From assembly GCA_022376925.1 (NCBI GenBank), contig JAIOJX010000031.1, positions 140,696,854 through 140,760,853 of the forward strand: a DNA stretch of 64,000 nt. Reading direction: 5' to 3'. The notes beneath the pieces were generated by a model that saw nothing but the letters and a program-made list of their open reading frames with translations, made no database searches and was not told where the DNA came from. The position numbers were made by a program, and so were the translations under genes. The stretch comes from Tragulus kanchil (taxonomy: Eukaryota > Chordata > Mammalia > Artiodactyla > Tragulidae). Positions 33,641 through 44,912 of this stretch are shown here, one piece after another. Within the stretch, counting starts at the first letter, position 1. Each line of letters opens with the position of its first letter.

Positions 33641-35721
33641 TATTATAAATGTTCTTTTATGAAATCTTGGTGACAATAAATACTTGCTGATCTAATGTAC
33701 TTACTGGGCATAAGAGTTAGATTTAAAAATTGGCAACATCCAATTGATAAACCAAGTCTGGGGGGGGATGTGACTGTTGCCTTTCAGCCAGTATCTGGGA
33801 ACATCTGCCACCCAGCACGCTGAGAGCACACAGACAGGCTTATGTTGAATTCCTCTCCTGATGGGGAGCTCCCTACCGCCCCTGCCGTGTGGGCTCAGGG
33901 AAGCCAAGGCTCAGGGCCCCCAATGGCCCAGGCGGGGGCCTGTGGGTACATCCAGAGCCCCGCTGTGGGAGGGACTTCACAGCTGAACCCCAGCCTCTTT
34001 GATTGCCAAGGCCTTACATCATTGTGGGTCCGAAAAAGAAGGGCCAGATTTTTTCCAGCCCCATTAGTGATGATGAGTGATTTTTCACTTTCTTTACTGT
34101 GTTTTGCTGTTCTCTGGGTTTTACAAGGAGCAGAGTAACTCTTACTGCCACCTCTTACAAAGCATCTCTGTACTGAACAAACATAGGCCTGTAAACCTTT
34201 GCTGTCCCATGTTAAAAGTAATAGTTGCTCAAGGCGCCGAGTCTGAATGCCCAGGGAAGGATAATGAGGGCGTTTCCCCCACGTTAGAAAATGGCTGGCA
34301 TTTGAGGTCTTTCCATCCTTAGGACCCCATCGAAACGAAGGACACAGCTGGCTGTTTCGTGGAGAGTTACGCAGGGCAGGTGGCAATCCCCGTTGCCCTG
34401 GGAGGACCCTGGGGCAGAGAGCATCTGCCTCCCCTGGGGGCTTGCCTCTCTCTTCTGCTCACCCACCCATCCCCCACTGATTTCCCTGGACACTGATGCC
34501 AGCGTGGCACGGATATCTCCTGATACATATTTGTGGAGCTGAGGAAAGAGGCAGCAGGGAAGAGCCAGCGAGGTGCGCCCCCTCTCCCAGCCCCCACGGA
34601 GGACTTTGAAGGGTTTTGACAGACAGGGGTTTGTTTCTTCACGTTGTTTAGCTCCAAACAGAGCTAAGACGCTAATCGTCTCAAATGACCTGAAATGGTT
34701 TCCCAAGCAACCTGGGCAGACCCTGGGGGGTCCAGAGGGCATTCAGGGGCCCTGGGCCTCTGGGGCTGGAGGCCGGCCCGCCCCTCATTGGCCTGACACA
34801 GATTCCAGAAGGGCCGCAGATGCCTGGTGTGGAGGGGCTGGGGTGGAGTGAGGGCGTGCGTACCGCTGGGTCGGGGAGGGCTGGGGGTGGATCAGGGGTC
34901 CATAGAGCCTGGGCCGGGGGTATTGTCTGCCCAAGCCGGCAGGAGGAAGTGGCCTGGGGTCACTGTGGACAGCGATGAGCCAGAAGAATGGGGTCATTCT
35001 TCCAGAAAGCCGAGTGCTCAGAGCTGGGGTAACTCCCAGGGGCGGGGGTCCTGGCCACCCTTTGCCCCAGGCAGGGCAGGCTGGGGGTCAGCGCCAGAGC
35101 ATGACTGGGGGGTGTCCTGCTGGAGAAGGGTGGTCCTGGAGGGGAGGGGGAGCGGGTGGGGGCATGCCATATTGTTCGGGGACCTGGGACTTAGGACCTG
35201 GAGGCCTTGCAGAGTCAACAGGATGGGGAAACTGAGCCCGAGAGAGGAACTAGGACTTCCCTCCCCTCCCTAAGGAGTCAGGGGCAAAGCTGAGACATGA
35301 AGCCGGAAGTCTCTGGAGGCTGGTGGCTTATGAGGGGTGTGCGTGAGCCGCAGCTGTGGCTTCTCTGTCCGAAAGATGGAAATGAACGTAGTTCTCGCTG
35401 ACACAGGGCTAAGGTGTGCAAGAGGGCTTCTCTCCTGGCTCTTCATAACTGACTCTGACATCGGATCGCCACACTCCTGCTTGTCCTTCATGGCCCCTTA
35501 CCTACACCCTCTCCTCCTGCCGGCTCCTCCCTTCAGCTTGCTGGGGTCACTTGTTCTTCCTCTGACCTCCGTGGAGGACTGGCTTTTCTCACGTTTATTC
35601 TTACCTCCAGTCTCTGTGCGTGCCCTTTCAAAAGGTGTGGCCGGGACTGAAGCCTTTCTTGCGGCTCTGGGACGGGGCTGGTCAGCTAGGGTGAGACGCA
35701 GAGCAAGCTCCCAAGGATCTG
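33641..35721. other. Repeat-poor single-copy DNA
   Basis: No exon is supported. 34585-34705 contains forkhead- and homeodomain-like words (ggtttgtttcttcacg, acgctaatcgtctc) in unique sequence. 34740-35300 is GC-rich with many ggggtgg runs. Confidence 0.45.
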
Positions 35722-35840
35722 CAGCCCACCAGGCTTCTCCATCCTTCACTGTCTCCCAGAGTTTGCAAGACTCGTGTCCATTGAGTTGGTGAGGCCATCA
35801 ACCATCTCGTCCTCTGTTGCCCTCTTCTCCTGAGATTCTG
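35722..35840 (-). mobile_element. ART2A/BovB-derived fragment
   Basis: Text cagcccaccaggcttctcc, cactgtctcccagagtttgc and gtgtccattgagttggtgag matches the middle of ART2A in minus orientation. Confidence 0.75.
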
Positions 35841-36915
35841 CTTAACTGATTGGGTCTCACCTGGCTTTCAGGAGGATGGGCAGCTGCCCAGGAGATGCCA
35901 GGAAGCAGCTGGGTTGAGGACAGAACTTAAGGCCCCTGGGCCCGCTCCCCAATACGACCATGGCCAGGACTCAGGATTATTTTCACCTTTGCCAATCCAA
36001 CAGATGAAAAACAGAACCTCCCTGCTGTTTTAATGGACATTTGGCTGGTTCCTTCTGAGGATGGTAGCTTCTCGATAGTTGTTACGTCTCCCCTGAGCCT
36101 GTGATTTTCTCCCCACACTCTGGCCCAGCTCGTCCCTCCCCCAGCCAGAGCTCTTTCTCACTCCTGTCTCTCTAGGCCTCCTCGGGGTTCTGGGGGACAG
36201 GCATCGCGAGGTGGAGGCCACTTCCCATTTTAGAGAAATGGACCTGAGGAGCCAGGAAGGACCCGAGGTCCCATGGGAAGACGAGGCAGAGGTGTGCTCA
36301 CACAGGGCTTCACACAGAACTCCATCTCTGTTTCCAGGACACGGGTAGTTTCCAAAATATTTTCAGGAAGGAAGGAAGTCTCTTTTGACATCTTGCATGT
36401 AACCCTAAGTGAACACCAGAGAGAAGGGCTGTCCCTGAGGAGCCTAGTTTAGAGCCGTGCCTCTCGGTCCCTCTGCTCATTGAGAGCAGCGGCTGGGGTT
36501 CCCTGGCCCCCCTTTTGTTCTCCGTGACACTGAGGGCAGGCCAAGGGCTGGGTTTGACTCATGGTTGTTTTGTTGGGCCCACACAGTGATTCGTACTTAT
36601 TTTCCATGTTTTATAAAGAGGTACTGTTTTATATGGTATCGTAATTTTATCATACTAATATACTTTACGGCTAGCAAAAGTTATTCTTTTTAGTATGTGG
36701 TTCTGTGCCTTTTGACAAGATACCACCGTAAACAACACACAGATCATCTCCATTGCTTCTACCAAATCCCCTGAGTGCTTATTTTAGTCTAGTCTTGCCC
36801 TTCCCCAACCCTTGGGCACCGCTGATAGGTCTTTTGTCCCTAAACCGTTTTTGCCTTTTCCAAAGAGTCCTGGAAATGGAATCCTGCACTAGCAATCTGT
36901 TGAGTCAGAGCGCTT
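35841..36915. other. Single-copy non-coding DNA
   Basis: No gene is recognised. 36590-36720 is AT-rich. Confidence 0.45.
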
Positions 36916-36919
36916 CCTT

Positions 36920-37900
36920 TTTTAAAAAATTATTTTTAATTTTAAAGTATTTTTTACAATTTTGTTGTTTACTGCTGCACATCAACCTGAATCCACCATA
37001 GGCACATATATCCCCATCCCTTCAAACCTCCCTCCCATCTCCCTCCCCATCCCACCCCTCCAGGTGACCACAGAGCCCCTGTTTGAGTTCCCTTAGTCCC
37101 AAGGCATATTCCCCTCCCTCTCCTCAATGTCCATAAGTCTATTCTCTATGTCTGTTTCTCCACTGCTGCCCTGCGTATACATACTTCTGTACCATCTTTC
37201 TAGATTCCATATATATGTGTTCATATACAGTATCTATCGTTCTCTTTCTGACATACTTCACTCTCTATAATAGGTTCTAGAGTCATCCACCTCATTAGAA
37301 CGAGTCAGAGCTCTTTCACCTGACAGAATGCCTACAAGATTTAGCAATTTTGTCACGTGTGTAGGTGACTCATTCTTTTTATTGCTGATCCATGTTCCAT
37401 TACATGGATATACCACAATTTGTTTATCTGTTACCCAGTTAAAGGAACATTTGGATTGTTTCTGGTTTGGGTGATTACAAATAGGAAAGCTGTTATAAAT
37501 AAACAGCGTAATGAATGTCAATTTGGATTTCTCTTGGGAAATACCTAGGCATGAGATGGCTGGGCTGTATCAGTAAGAATATGTTTAACTTGACAAGAAC
37601 TGCCAAATTGTTTCCGATGCAACAGTCCCCTTTTGCGTTTCCATCAGCAATGTTAAGAATTCTAGTTGCTCCTTATATTTATCAGCACTTGGAATTGTCA
37701 GTTTTTTTTTGTTTTTTTTTTGTTTTTTTTTAAATTTAGCCATTCTAATGGGTGCATAGTGTGATCTTACTGTGGTTTTAATTTGCATTTCCCCGATGAC
37801 TAATAATGTGGAACATCTTTTCACATGCTTATTTGCCAGCTGTATATCTTCTTTGGTGAAGTGTTCAGTTCTTTTGTTTAATTTGTTTTTAATTAGGTTT
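36920..37900 (-). mobile_element. L1 3' UTR and ORF2 3'-end relic
   Basis: Minus-orientation L1: tttttaattttaaagtattt, ccctcccatctccctccc, ggttctagagtcatccacct, caatgttaagaattctag, taatttgcatttccccgat, and catcttttcacatgcttat. Numerous changes and frame breaks make it non-functional. Confidence 0.78.
37699..37733. repeat. Interrupted poly-T tract
   Basis: Three T runs separated by single G residues inside the L1 relic. Confidence 0.85.
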
Positions 37901-38291
37901 TGAGAGTAATTTTAATATTTGGGTATGCCCTAAAGTGCTTTTAAAATCAAAATCTGTTTATAATATTTTAAAAGATTTCAAGATATTTCATGCAAAAGTT
38001 GGATTTCTGGGTAAAAAGACCGTTGGAAGATCTGGTAAGGTTGAGCCCAGTGTCTCCATATGGTAACAGTGGCTGAGGCTGGGTGGAGCCTCATCTTTAC
38101 AGGGGGTGCCTCCTCCAGCCTCCTGCCTCTTTGCTGGCCAGCATGGCTCCTCTAGGTATTTGAGTTTGAGACCCTCGGAATGCTGTCTTCTCTATGACCA
38201 GTAGCAGTAATGTGTCAGCCTCATAGACAGCGCCCCCTAGGGCTGAGTTCAGTCTTTGCACTGTTTTCTTTCCATCTCCCCAATCACCCCC
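37901..38291. other. Non-coding DNA
   Basis: The first about 100 bases may be residual old repeat. No gene is recognised. Confidence 0.4.
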
Positions 38292-38848
38292 GTGGGCTGC
38301 CCTGGTGGCTCAGATGGTAAAGAATTCGCTTGCAATATGCGAGACCTGGATTCCATCCCTGGGTTTGGAAGACCTTTTGGAGGAGGGAATGGCTACTCAG
38401 TCCGGTATTCTTTTTTTTTTTAGAAATGCATTTTATTTACTTATTTATTTATTTTTGACTATTCTGGGTTTTCACCACTGCTGCAGGCTCTTCTCTAGTT
38501 GCAGGGAGTAGGGGCTACTCTCTAGTTGAGGTGAGCAGGCTTCTTGTTGCAGTGATTTCTCTTGTTGTGGAGCTCGGGCGCTAGGACTCATGGGCTCTGT
38601 AGTTGTGGCTCCAAGGCTCTAGAGCACAGGCTCGGTAGATGTGGCCCATGGGCTTAGTTGCTCCGCAGGATGTGGGATCTTCCTGGATCAGGGATTGAAC
38701 CTGTGTCTCCTACATTGGTTGGTGAACTCTTTACCACTGAGCTACCAGGGAAGCCCTCTCTCCAGTATTCTTGCCTGGAGAATTCCATCACTCATCCATG
38801 GGTCACAAAGAGTCTGACATGACTGAGCAACTTCACTTTCAAACACTT
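38292..38848 (+). mobile_element. Bov-tA SINE interrupted by a CHR SINE
   Basis: The 5' part is 38292-38410 (gctgccctggtggctcag, ggtaaagaattcgcttg) and the 3' part 38759-38848 (tccagtattcttgcctggag, gtctgacatgactgagcaac). The phrase about (g/a)gtattctt on both sides of the insertion is the target-site duplication. Duplicated at 39396-39974. Confidence 0.87.
38411..38757 (-). mobile_element. CHR-type SINE, long form, nested
   Basis: Reversed copy with T-rich start, ctagttgcagggagtaggg, ccgcaggatgtgggatcttc and ctaccagggaagccc. The duplicate at 39515-39883 has an extra about 23-bp repeat unit (agttgtggcacatgggct). Confidence 0.85.
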
Positions 38849-39395
38849 CTTGCCTGGGAAGGAATCCCCCAAACCCACTTCATCAAATGATCACAAGACC
38901 TCTCCTCAGGTTCCTTATATTTCCCACTTGGCCACCATCTTTTGCCGTTCAAGTGGGAGTTTATGTGGATGGCACCCTCTGGAGTTGTTCAGAGGGCCAC
39001 CATGCCAAGTCCTTCATCCATCCCTAGCGCAGGACTCTAGTATCTATTGTTTGCTCACTAGGTGAGAGGATGCTATGTAGTTGAGACCAGAGCCGAATGT
39101 TGCCTCAAGACGACCCACCTTCTTGACTTTTGGTTTAAGGTTAAAAGTTGAATGGTTCTCAAACTTCATCTGAGCAACAGGCCTGGGTGGAGCCTCATCT
39201 TTACAGGGGGTGCCTCCTCCAGCCTCCTGCCTCTTTGCTGGCCAGCATGGCTCCTCTAGGTATTTGAGTTTGAGACCCTCGGAATGCTGTCTTCTCTATG
39301 ACCAGTAGCAGTAATGTGTCAGCCTCATAGACAGCGCCCCCTAGGGCTGAGTTCAGTCTTTGCACTGTTTTCTTTCCATCTCCCCAATCACCCCC

Positions 39396-39974
39396 GTGGG
39401 CTGCCCTGGTGGCTCAGATGGTAAAGAATTCGCTTGCAATATGCGAGACCTGGATTCCATCCCTGGGTTTGGAAGACCTTTTGGAGGAGGGAATGGCTAC
39501 TCAGTCCGGTATTCTTTTTTTTTTTAGAAATGCATTTTATTTACTTATTTATTTATTTTTGACTATTCTGGGTTTTCACCACTGCTGCAGGCTCTTCTCT
39601 AGTTGCAGGGAGTAGGGGCTACTCTCTAGTTGAGGTGAGCAGGCTTCTTGTTGCAGTGATTTCTCTTGTTGTGGAGCTCGGGCGCTAGGACTCATGGGCT
39701 TCAGTAGTTGTGGCACATGGGCTCTGTAGTTGTGGCTCCAAGGCTCTAGAGCACAGGCTCGGTAGATGTGGCCCATGGGCTTAGTTGCTCCGCAGGATGT
39801 GGGATCTTCCTGGATCAGGGATTGAACCTGTGTCTCCTACATTGGTTGGTGAACTCTTTACCACTGAGCTACCAGGGAAGCCCTCTCTCCAGTATTCTTG
39901 CCTGGAGAATTCCATCACTCATCCATGGGTCACAAAGAGTCTGACATGACTGAGCAACTTCACTTTCAAACACT
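39396..39974 (+). mobile_element. Nested Bov-tA/CHR pair (duplicate copy)
   Basis: Same structure as 38292-38848. The inner CHR SINE spans 39515-39883. Confidence 0.86.
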
Positions 39975-40300
39975 TCTTGCCTGGGAAGGAATCCCCCAAA
40001 CCCACTTCATCAAATGATCACAAGACCTCTCCTCAGGTTCCTTATATTTCCCACTTGGCCACCATCTTTTGCCGTTCAAGTGGGAGTTTATGTGGATGGC
40101 ACCCTCTGGAGTTGTTCAGAGGGCCACCATGCCAAGTCCTTCATCCATCCCTAGCGCAGGACTCTAGTATCTATTGTTTGCTCACTAGGTGAGAGGATGC
40201 TATGTAGTTGAGACCAGAGCCGAATGTTGCCTCAAGACGACCCCACCTTCTTGACTTTTGGTTTTAAATGGATAAATTCACCATAATGGCTCTACTGAAC

Positions 40301-40506
40301 CAGTGGTTCTCAAACTTTAGCATCCATGAGCATCACTTGGAAGTCTTGTTGAAACACAACTTTGCTGAGCTCCCTCAGACATTCTGAGACCCCCAGAATG
40401 TCTGATTCAGTAGGTCTTGGAGGGATCTGAGAATTTACATTTCTGTCAAACTCCCAGGTGATACAGATGCTGTTGGCCTACAACCATGCCTTGAGCACCA
40501 TAGTCT
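40301..40506 (+). mobile_element. MER5A hAT-Charlie DNA transposon
   Basis: It begins cagtggttctcaaactttag and carries tgattcagtaggtcttggag, catttctgtcaaactccc and aggtgatacagatgctgttg, which match MER5A in plus orientation. Confidence 0.85.
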
Positions 40507-40945
40507 TAGGTCATTCCAGAGTGAAGGAGAGGGAGGCGAGTTGAATGGGGGAGGTTGATCTGGGGACAGGGGTGATAAGAGAAAAATTAAATTCCCTGAG
40601 GGAGGAAAAGGGTGTGTGGAATTTTCAGATCCTGAAAATATCAGGATTGGACATGGGGGCAGGGCTGTGGTAACCCCTCTGAGGGAAATGGCCATACCAA
40701 GGGTGGCTGGACCAAGATCCCAGGATTTAGCAATGATCTCATACCCAGACTAAGCTGAAGGCACCTGGGCTGCAGCCTCTGAGCAAGGCTGTGGGGTTGT
40801 CCAGCTCTGCCTTGGGATGGGAATTAATCAACAGTGACCAGGGACAGATTTCTACTCAGGCTGCTGGGTGGGTGCTTGGAATCATGCTTAATTTGATTTT
40901 AGAAAAATAAAATAACTTTTTTTCATATCCAAGGTCATGGAGTAA
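40507..40945. other. Single-copy non-coding DNA
   Basis: No gene or repeat is recognised. Confidence 0.5.
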
Positions 40946-40949
40946 AATT

Positions 40950-41491
40950 TACACCTGCTCTACATGATTTAGTTGTAAGCCTGACAAACCTAAATAGTGT
41001 GTTATGAAGCAGAGACATTACTTTTCTAACAAAGGTCCATAGAGTCAAAGCTATGGGTTTTCCAGTAGTCATGTACAGATGTGAGAGTTGGACCATAATG
41101 AAGGCTGAGCACTGAAGCAATGATGCTTTCAAATTGAGGTGCTGGAGAAGGCTCTTGAGAGCCTCTTGAACTACAAGGAGATGGTACCAATCAATCCTGA
41201 AGGAAATCAGCCCTGAATAGTTATTGGAAGCACTGATACTGAAGCTGAATCTCTAATACTTTAGCCACCTGATGCAAAGAGAGGACTCATTGGAAAAGAC
41301 CCTGATGCTGGCCAAGACTGAGGGCAGGAGGAGAAGAGGAAGGCAGAGATAAGGTGGTTGGATGGCATCCCTGACTCAATGGACATGAGTTTAGCAAACT
41401 CCAGGAGATGGTGAAGGACAGGGAAACTCCATGTGCTACAGTTCATGGGGTCACAAAGAGTCAGACATGACTTAGCGACTAACCAACAACC
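40950..41491 (+). mobile_element. ART2A/BovB-derived element
   Basis: Plus copy: gagagttggaccataatgaa, gatactgaagctgaatctc, ccacctgatgcaaagagag, gaaaagaccctgatgctggc, and the end acatgacttagcgactaacc. The part from 41232 is repeated at 42314-42573 through duplication 12. Confidence 0.88.
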
Positions 41492-41739
41492 TCTGTCTCC
41501 ATGACTGTAGGCTTTTGCCACCAACAAATGATTCCGTCTTTCCCAAGTATATGCAGAAGCTGATGGTGGAAAGAGGTCAACGCACAATAAAAATTAATTT
41601 GTGGGTGCCCTGCAAAGAGGAAGAATCAAGAGTTGATTGAAACGACTGCTTGTTCTCCCTGTCTCAAGCTTTCTAATATAATACAACAATGATGACCAAA
41701 GCCCTAGCCAGGTGCCAGGGCTCTGCTGCATTGGGTCCT

Positions 41740-41905
41740 ATTTGCAAGGATCTCCAATTACATGATTTATTGTCAATCTCCCCAAAGCCCCGTGAGATAG
41801 GAATTTATTTCTCCCACTATATAAATAGGAGAAACTAAGATTAACAACTTGTCTAAAAGCACACGGCCAGGGGCAAAGGCAGGATTAAAACCCAGCTCTG
41901 TTTTA
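41740..41905 (-). mobile_element. MIR SINE relic
   Basis: Text aaagccccgtgagatagg, ggagaaactaagattaaca and agcacacggccaggg is MIR core in reverse orientation. Duplicated at about 42823-42988. Confidence 0.65.
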
Positions 41906-42313
41906 CTCTGTTTACCCAGGGGATTAGATTAGATTAGACACATCATCTCTCAAATCATGTTAAATATAAAATGCTGCTCCACAGGAAGGAAAGAGGTGCT
42001 GGCCAAGGGCAAGGGCTGGGGGTGAGGCTGCAAGGCCTGGAGAGCCGAGGCTTCTCCTCCCTCTCTCTGGGCTCCTTTGGCCTCAGCACCTGTTTCTCTC
42101 TACACATCAGCTCCATCCTTCTTTCCTTTAAGACACTTCCTCATCCTGCTGGCCTGTGGTCCACTTTTGGTCACTTCAGCACAGCGTTACACAACTGGAC
42201 TCCAGTCTCCACTTCCCGGGAGGAAGGGTCTATTTGGCCCAGCTTGGGTCAGGTGTCCGCTTCTGGTCCAGTTGGTTCTTTCAAGGGAGGGGATGTAAGC
42301 AAGGCTGGAGCAG
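41906..42313. other. Single-copy non-coding DNA
   Basis: It includes a (GATTA)n microrepeat near 41922. No gene is recognised. The piece from about 42015 occurs three times across duplications 12 and 13. Confidence 0.45.
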
Positions 42314-42573
42314 ACTGATACTGAAGCTGAATCTCTAATACTTTAGCCACCTGATGCAAAGAGAGGACTCATTGGAAAAGACCCTGATGCTGGCCAAGAC
42401 TGAGGGCAGGAGGAGAAGAGGAAGGCAGAGATAAGGTGGTTGGATGGCATCCCTGACTCAATGGACATGAGTTTAGCAAACTCCAGGAGATGGTGAAGGA
42501 CAGGGAAACTCCATGTGCTACAGTTCATGGGGTCACAAAGAGTCAGACATGACTTAGCGACTAACCAACAACC
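42314..42573 (+). mobile_element. ART2A 3' part (duplicate copy, 5'-truncated)
   Basis: It starts abruptly at actgatactgaagctg at the duplication junction. Same as 41232-41491. Confidence 0.87.
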
Positions 42574-43559
42574 TCTGTCTCCATGACTGTAGGCTTTTGC
42601 CACCAACAAATGATTCCGTCTTTCCCAAGTATATGCAGAAGCTGATGGTGGAAAGAGGTCAACGCACAATAAAAATTAATTTGTGGGTGCCCTGCAAAGA
42701 GGAAGAATCAAGAGTTGATTGAAACGACTGCTTGTTCTCCCTGTCTCAAGCTTTCTAATATAATACAACAATGATGACCAAAGCCCTAGCCAGGTGCCAG
42801 GGCTCTGCTGCATTGGGTCCTATTTGCAAGGATCTCCAATTACATGATTTATTGTCAATCTCCCCAAAGCCCCGTGAGATAGGAATTTATTTCTCCCACT
42901 ATATAAATAGGAGAAACTAAGATTAACAACTTGTCTAAAAGCACACGGCCAGGGGCAAAGGCAGGATTAAAACCCAGCTCTGTTTTACTCTGTTTACCCA
43001 GGGGATTAGATTAGATTAGACACATCATCTCTCAAATCATGTTAAATATAAAATGCTGCTCCACAGGAAGGAAAGAGGGTGCTGGCCAAGGGCAAGGGCT
43101 GGGGGTGAGGCTGCAAGGCCTGGAGAGCCGAGGCTTCTCCTCCCTCTCTCTGGGCTCCTTTGGCCTCAGCACCTGTTTCTCTCTACACATCAGCTCCATC
43201 CTTCTTTCCTTTAAGACACTTCCTCATCCTGCTGGCCTGTGGTCCACTTTTGGTCACTTCAGCACAGCGTTACACAACTGGACTCCAGTCTCCACTTCCC
43301 GGGAGGAAGGGTCTATTTGGCCCAGCTTGGGTCAGGTGTCCGCTTCTGGTCCAGTTGGTTCTTTCAAGGGAGGGGGATGTAAGCAAGGCTGCAGGTGCCT
43401 TGCAGCGAGGAGGGAGGTCCAGCCCTGGGTAGATGAGTTGTCCTCTGAACCGGTGGCCCATCTTGTTTAGGGGAACCAGAAGCTCTGAGAAGTAACTAGC
43501 CAGCTCATGATGAACCCAGAATAGAACCACCCAGCCCCGCAGACCTGGGTCTAACCTTT

Positions 43560-43700
43560 AGCCCCACTGGGTAATCTCGGGCAAGGTCCTAGAGCCTCAT
43601 AGCCTTGGTTTCCTCAGTTGTGAAAGGTAGAAGCTATAACCCAGCTCTAGGGATTGTTGTGAAGAGTAGATGATGCCTACTCAGCTTCTTACACAGCAAC
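43560..43700 (+). mobile_element. MIR SINE relic
   Basis: Text aatctcgggcaaggtcctag, ggtttcctcagttgtgaaag and ggattgttgtgaagagtag fits MIR in plus orientation. Repeated at about 44645-44785. Confidence 0.65.
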
Positions 43701-43879
43701 ACATCCCAGGTTAAGTTAATCTCAACGTTACAGGAATTTCGTTGTGCTTTTTTATTCCAAAGCAGTTATATTGATCATAACCTCAAAGTAAGAGAGGACA
43801 AATAAATATTAATTCCCTTTGTCTTGTAGTTTCTATCTCTCAGTTCTGTCATTAGCCTTTCTGTACTCTCAGGCCAGTT

Positions 43880-43975
43880 ATTTCAATGTCGTGGTGTCTC
43901 CGTTTTCCCATCTGTAAAGTGGACCCATTGATAAATGGCCCCATTTTACAGTGATAAGACCATCCCCCACCCTGC
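43880..43975 (+). mobile_element. Possible second MIR fragment
   Basis: Text ccgttttcccatctgtaaag and cattttacagtgataag resembles MIR core. Repeated at 44965-45060 and 46080-46175. Confidence 0.4.
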
Positions 43976-44912
43976 TGTCTACCCTCTCCAGTGACAAAGC
44001 TCAGGCTCAAGCTCTGGCCCAGGGATATAAAAGCAGGAACTTCAGGAAATAATAGTTTAAAGCAAGTGTTAAAAAAATGAAACGGTCCATGAAATGCCCC
44101 ATGAATGCCTCCCGGAAGAAGGACTAACCTTCAAAAAACTAGTTAGCTCACTCTGCAGACGCCCGGTGTCGTCCGGTAGGTATTCTGGGGTGAGGCTGCA
44201 AGGCCTGGAGAGCCGAGGCTTCTCCTCCCTCTCTCTGGGCTCCTTTGGCCTCAGCACCTGTTTCTCTCTACACATCAGCTCCATCCTTCTTTCCTTTAAG
44301 ACACTTCCTCATCCTGCTGGCCTGTGGTCCACTTTTGGTCACTTCAGCACAGCGTTACACAACTGGACTCCAGTCTCCACTTCCCGGGAGGAAGGGTCTA
44401 TTTGGCCCAGCTTGGGTCAGGTGTCCGCTTCTGGTCCAGTTGGTTCTTTCAAGGGAGGGGGATGTAAGCAAGGCTGCAGGTGCCTTGCAGCGAGGAGGGA
44501 GGTCCAGCCCTGGGTAGATGAGTTGTCCTCTGAACCGGTGGCCCATCTTGTTTAGGGGAACCAGAAGCTCTGAGAAGTAACTAGCCAGCTCATGATGAAC
44601 CCAGAATAGAACCACCCAGCCCCGCAGACCTGGGTCTAACCTTTAGCCCCACTGGGTAATCTCGGGCAAGGTCCTAGAGCCTCATAGCCTTGGTTTCCTC
44701 AGTTGTGAAAGGTAGAAGCTATAACCCAGCTCTAGGGATTGTTGTGAAGAGTAGATGATGCCTACTCAGCTTCTTACACAGCAACACATCCCAGGTTAAG
44801 TTAATCTCAACGTTACAGGAATTTCGTTGTGCTTTTTTATTCCAAAGCAGTTATATTGATCATAACCTCAAAGTAAGAGAGGACAAATAAATATTAATTC
44901 CCTTTGTCTTGT

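Larger units (their letters stand above)
38079..40320 (+). repeat. Direct duplication 11, 1104-bp unit
   Basis: The unit from 38079 recurs from 39183. The first-copy end (39118-39175) is a garbled, shorter version of 40240-40320: ggtttaaggttaaaagttg stands for a longer clean text. The second copy has about 23 bp more inside the nested SINE. Confidence 0.93.
41232..43392 (+). repeat. Direct duplication 12, 1082-bp unit
   Basis: 41232-42313 recurs at 42314-43392. The first-copy end has shortened runs (gggaggggatg against gggagggggatg; gaaagaggtgc against gaaagagggtgc) and diverges at aaggctggagcag. Confidence 0.93.
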
